Source of the DNA: Patescibacteria group bacterium
GTDB lineage: Bacteria; Patescibacteriota; Minisyncoccia; Portnoybacterales; GWB1-42-6
Length of the DNA: 38,261 nt
Assembly: GCA_018818145.1 (NCBI GenBank)
Contig: JAHIST010000006.1
Location: forward strand, 1 to 38,261
Reading direction: 5' to 3'
The notes under the pieces are model-generated. The model had not been told where the DNA came from and made no database searches. It was given only the letters and a program-made list of their open reading frames with translations. Shown in pieces: positions 36,229 through 38,261 of this stretch. The stretch's first letter is position 1. Each line of letters opens with the position of its first letter. A program made the translations under genes and the position numbers.

Positions 36229-36588
36229 TTATTTATTTTCTAAATTTTTAATTGTTTTCCATAACATCGCGCCTATCTCCTCGGCCAAGTTTATGGCTTT
36301 TTGATAAATTATCATTTCCATATATTCTTCTTTCAAAGAAAAGTATAAAAGATATTTGCATTCCTTCAATGAACCGTAAGAAATTTCCAAAAAATTTAGT
36401 AAAACTAATTTCTTTCTGCGCGCATAACCTTCAATATAATTTAAAATTACAGACAAGGCCGCACGTCTTAGCTGAGAGACTACGCCATATAATTCCTCTC
36501 TGGGAAATCGCTTGGTTATTTGATAAATTAAATGAACAAACTCATCCATCTTTAGTTTTAAATTATCGTGAAAAGGTCTTTTTTCCAT
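36229..36588 (-). CDS. Four-helix bundle protein (S23/IVS-like)
   Basis: LIYQITKRFPREELYGVVSQLRRAALSVILNYIEGYARR...FLEISYGSLKECKYLLYFS. Confidence 0.85.
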   Translation of the reverse strand: MEKRPFHDNLKLKMDEFVHLIYQITKRFPREELYGVVSQLRRAALSVILNYIEGYARRKKLVLLNFLEISYGSLKECKYLLYFSLKEEYMEMIIYQKAINLAEEIGAMLWKTIKNLENK

Positions 36589-36606
36589 CCTTCTGTTTTC
36601 TGTTCT

Positions 36607-36648
36607 GTTATATGTTATATGTTATATGTTATATGTTATATGTTATAT
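36607..36648. repeat. Heptamer tandem repeat GTTATAT x6
   Basis: Counted directly in the sequence. Confidence 0.95.
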
Positions 36649-36654
36649 GGTCTT

Positions 36655-37257
36655 TCATCTCCAATTCCAAAACATATCCTCAACTATGATGCTCTGGGTC
36701 TGGTTACGATCGCTCCAGGTCACGCGAGAGACAACTCTTAGCTGATTGTCGGAAAATTTGGTTAAAATAATTTCCCGCTTAAAGGGAGTATCAGCTCCGG
36801 AATCATAGCTATAAAGACCCGTCCCCGCGTCAAATTTTAAAAAATTATTCTGGAGAGCGCCAAAACTATTGCTATTGTACTGCACAGAATAACTATTAGT
36901 CCCGGCCGGAATGCCTGCATGCCAAACATCCCAAGTTCCCAGGTCTATCACAAAAGCAACATCTCTCATATTTTTGACAACTTCAATCCCCTCTTGCGCT
37001 AAATTAGCGGCAATCAGGCGCTGGGCGCTGCTGTTGCCGGCATAGGTGCTCCGGCTAACCAATAAAAGCGCGACCACCAGGCCCATAATAATAATAAAAA
37101 TAGCCACCATTACTTCCAGCAGGCTAAAGCCTGCAGCGCGGAACCACGCGGAATTCACCCCGTTAGATGAACGAGCTCTATAAGCTCTATCTATCGGGGT
37201 AAGCGCGGAACCACGCGGAATTTCTGTAGCATCTTTTTTAATGTGTCTCAAAAACAT
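36655..37257 (-). CDS. Pseudopilin (PilV-like) with repeat-derived leader peptide
   Basis: AAGFSLLEVMVAIFIIIMGLVVALLLVSRS. Confidence 0.85.
   Translation of the reverse strand: MFLRHIKKDATEIPRGSALTPIDRAYRARSSNGVNSAWFRAAGFSLLEVMVAIFIIIMGLVVALLLVSRSTYAGNSSAQRLIAANLAQEGIEVVKNMRDVAFVIDLGTWDVWHAGIPAGTNSYSVQYNSNSFGALQNNFLKFDAGTGLYSYDSGADTPFKREIILTKFSDNQLRVVSRVTWSDRNQTQSIIVEDMFWNWR
37135..37222. repeat. 21-bp direct repeats (37135-37155, 37202-37222) flanking a palindromic element, all in the prepilin leader
   Basis: AGCGCGGAACCACGCGGAATT x2 around CCCCGTTAGATGAACGAGCTCTATAAGCTCTATCTATCGGGG. Confidence 0.85.
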
Positions 37258-37372
37258 TTTTGCTTCCGCGTAGTTCTGCGAGAGGAAATACGATAATTAA
37301 ACTTCCTGTCGCTAACTACGAAGAATTTTAAAAACGGTAACGGGCGGAAATGAGTTCTGCGTCGTTCCGCGG

Positions 37373-37882
37373 TTACTGGATATCAATTTTCCCGCCCGCC
37401 TCAACTATAATTTGCCGACTATAACTGCCGTTGGTCAAAGTAAAAACCAAAGAGCCGGAAGACGCGCCATTAAGAAAGGTTGTCGGATCGGGCGGGATAA
37501 AATAAACATCGCTGTTAACCGGGCTTATTGTTACGCCGGCGGGCAAAAAAATGGAATCTAAAATCGTGCTGGCTCCCCCCGAATAACGCCTACTGCCGGA
37601 ATCATGGTGAAAGAAAAGATATGAATTAGATGAATTAGTATTTATTCCGTAGCCCCGGGGGCTGGGAGCTGCTCCAAGGTCCATAGGCGCCAGCGCCAAA
37701 TTCTGCGCTCGCCGCAAATCCGCCGCCATTCTTTGAACAGCCGAATCTACCGCATATCTTTTTTGCCCTTCGCGATAGTTAGCTATGGTCAAAACGGACA
37801 ACAAGGCAATAATAAAAATAACCACCAGTAGCTCGACAAGAGTGAACCCTTTTAAACTAAATGGAAGCCTACTGTTTACCAT
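37373..37882 (-). CDS. Pseudopilin (GspH-like)
   Basis: LKGFTLVELLVVIFIIALLSVLTIANYREGQKRYAVDSAVQRMAADLRRAQNLAL. Confidence 0.87.
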   Translation of the reverse strand: MVNSRLPFSLKGFTLVELLVVIFIIALLSVLTIANYREGQKRYAVDSAVQRMAADLRRAQNLALAPMDLGAAPSPRGYGINTNSSNSYLFFHHDSGSRRYSGGASTILDSIFLPAGVTISPVNSDVYFIPPDPTTFLNGASSGSLVFTLTNGSYSRQIIVEAGGKIDIQ

Positions 37883-37999
37883 TAAGATAAATTATGCCTT
37901 TGTTAAACTGACAGCTCAATAAATCCTGAAGAAAAAGTCTTTAATCAGATTATTTCTGCGTAATTCTGCGTCTTAGTTCTGCGTTTGTTCCACGGTTTA

Positions 38000-38137
38000 C
38001 CCCCACACCTAATCAGGAATGTTTTTAGTTAATAAGAGATTTCTTCTTTTGATATTTTTTCATCTTTTAAGATAGCATAAAACTTTATTTTATGAATCCC
38101 GCCAGGCGGGATTCATTTTCTTGATTAGGTGTGGGGG
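38000..38137. mobile_element. MITE-like element, copy B (138 bp)
   Basis: CCCCCACACCTAATCAGGAA ... ATGAATCCCGCCAGGCGGGATTCATTTTCTTGATTAGGTGTGGGGG. Confidence 0.85.
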
Positions 38138-38141
38138 CTTT

Positions 38142-38261
38142 CTACGGCGCCACCTCTTTCCATTTAGGCAAGGTTGAACCAACCTGCACCGAATCAGCAA
38201 AAGGAGGGCAAGAGAAGCCGCTCGCGTCGGTTACCGACAGGGTTATAATTTTGCCGCCGCT
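38142..38261 (-). CDS. C-terminus of an unidentified protein cut by the window edge
   Basis: Reverse frame SGGKIITLSVTDASGFSCPPFADSVQVGSTLPKWKEVAP*; open to the window end. Confidence 0.6.
   Translation of the reverse strand, partial: SGGKIITLSVTDASGFSCPPFADSVQVGSTLPKWKEVAP

Noticed and set aside
36607-36648. Possible CRISPR-like array
   Set aside because: 7-bp contiguous tandem units, no spacers, no cas genes in the window.

Overview
The window looks like a compact Patescibacteria/CPR-type (Parcubacteria-like) chromosome segment. This is inferred from gene content and style; no search was run. Housekeeping genes: rnhB (partial), dnaE, thrS, miaB, miaA, gatB, folD, glyA, rplK, nusG, secE, gyrB, pheT, pheS, gatA, gatC and ligA. 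There is also a dTMP-synthesis block (dUTPase-dCMP deaminase fusion, ThyA-like, a second dCMP deaminase, a P-loop kinase, glyA, folD), a pseudopilin cluster with a four-helix-bundle S23-like gene, a T-box leader upstream of thrS, two GIY-YIG nuclease genes and a tRNA cluster. The most striking feature is a dense population of small palindromic repeat families. They sit between genes, in frame inside essential genes (rnhB, a PMT gene, miaB, miaA, gatB), in a T-box leader and in tRNA genes. Best candidates for something new: (1) a tRNA gene whose two halves, with a 7/7 complementary acceptor stem, flank a complete tRNA-Asp that carries its own 20-bp flanking inverted repeat; (2) GIY-YIG genes tied to palindromes, one between perfect 28-bp inverted REP-like repeats and one between 23-bp direct repeats of the tRNA-fMet 5' end, with its stop codon in the fMet anticodon loop; (3) a dUTPase-dCMP deaminase fusion in a thymidylate/one-carbon cluster; (4) a MITE-like pair with CCCCCACACCTAATCAG termini; (5) a diverged remnant of the rplK 3' end next to a palindrome of the same family that marks the truncated tRNA-fMet copy.
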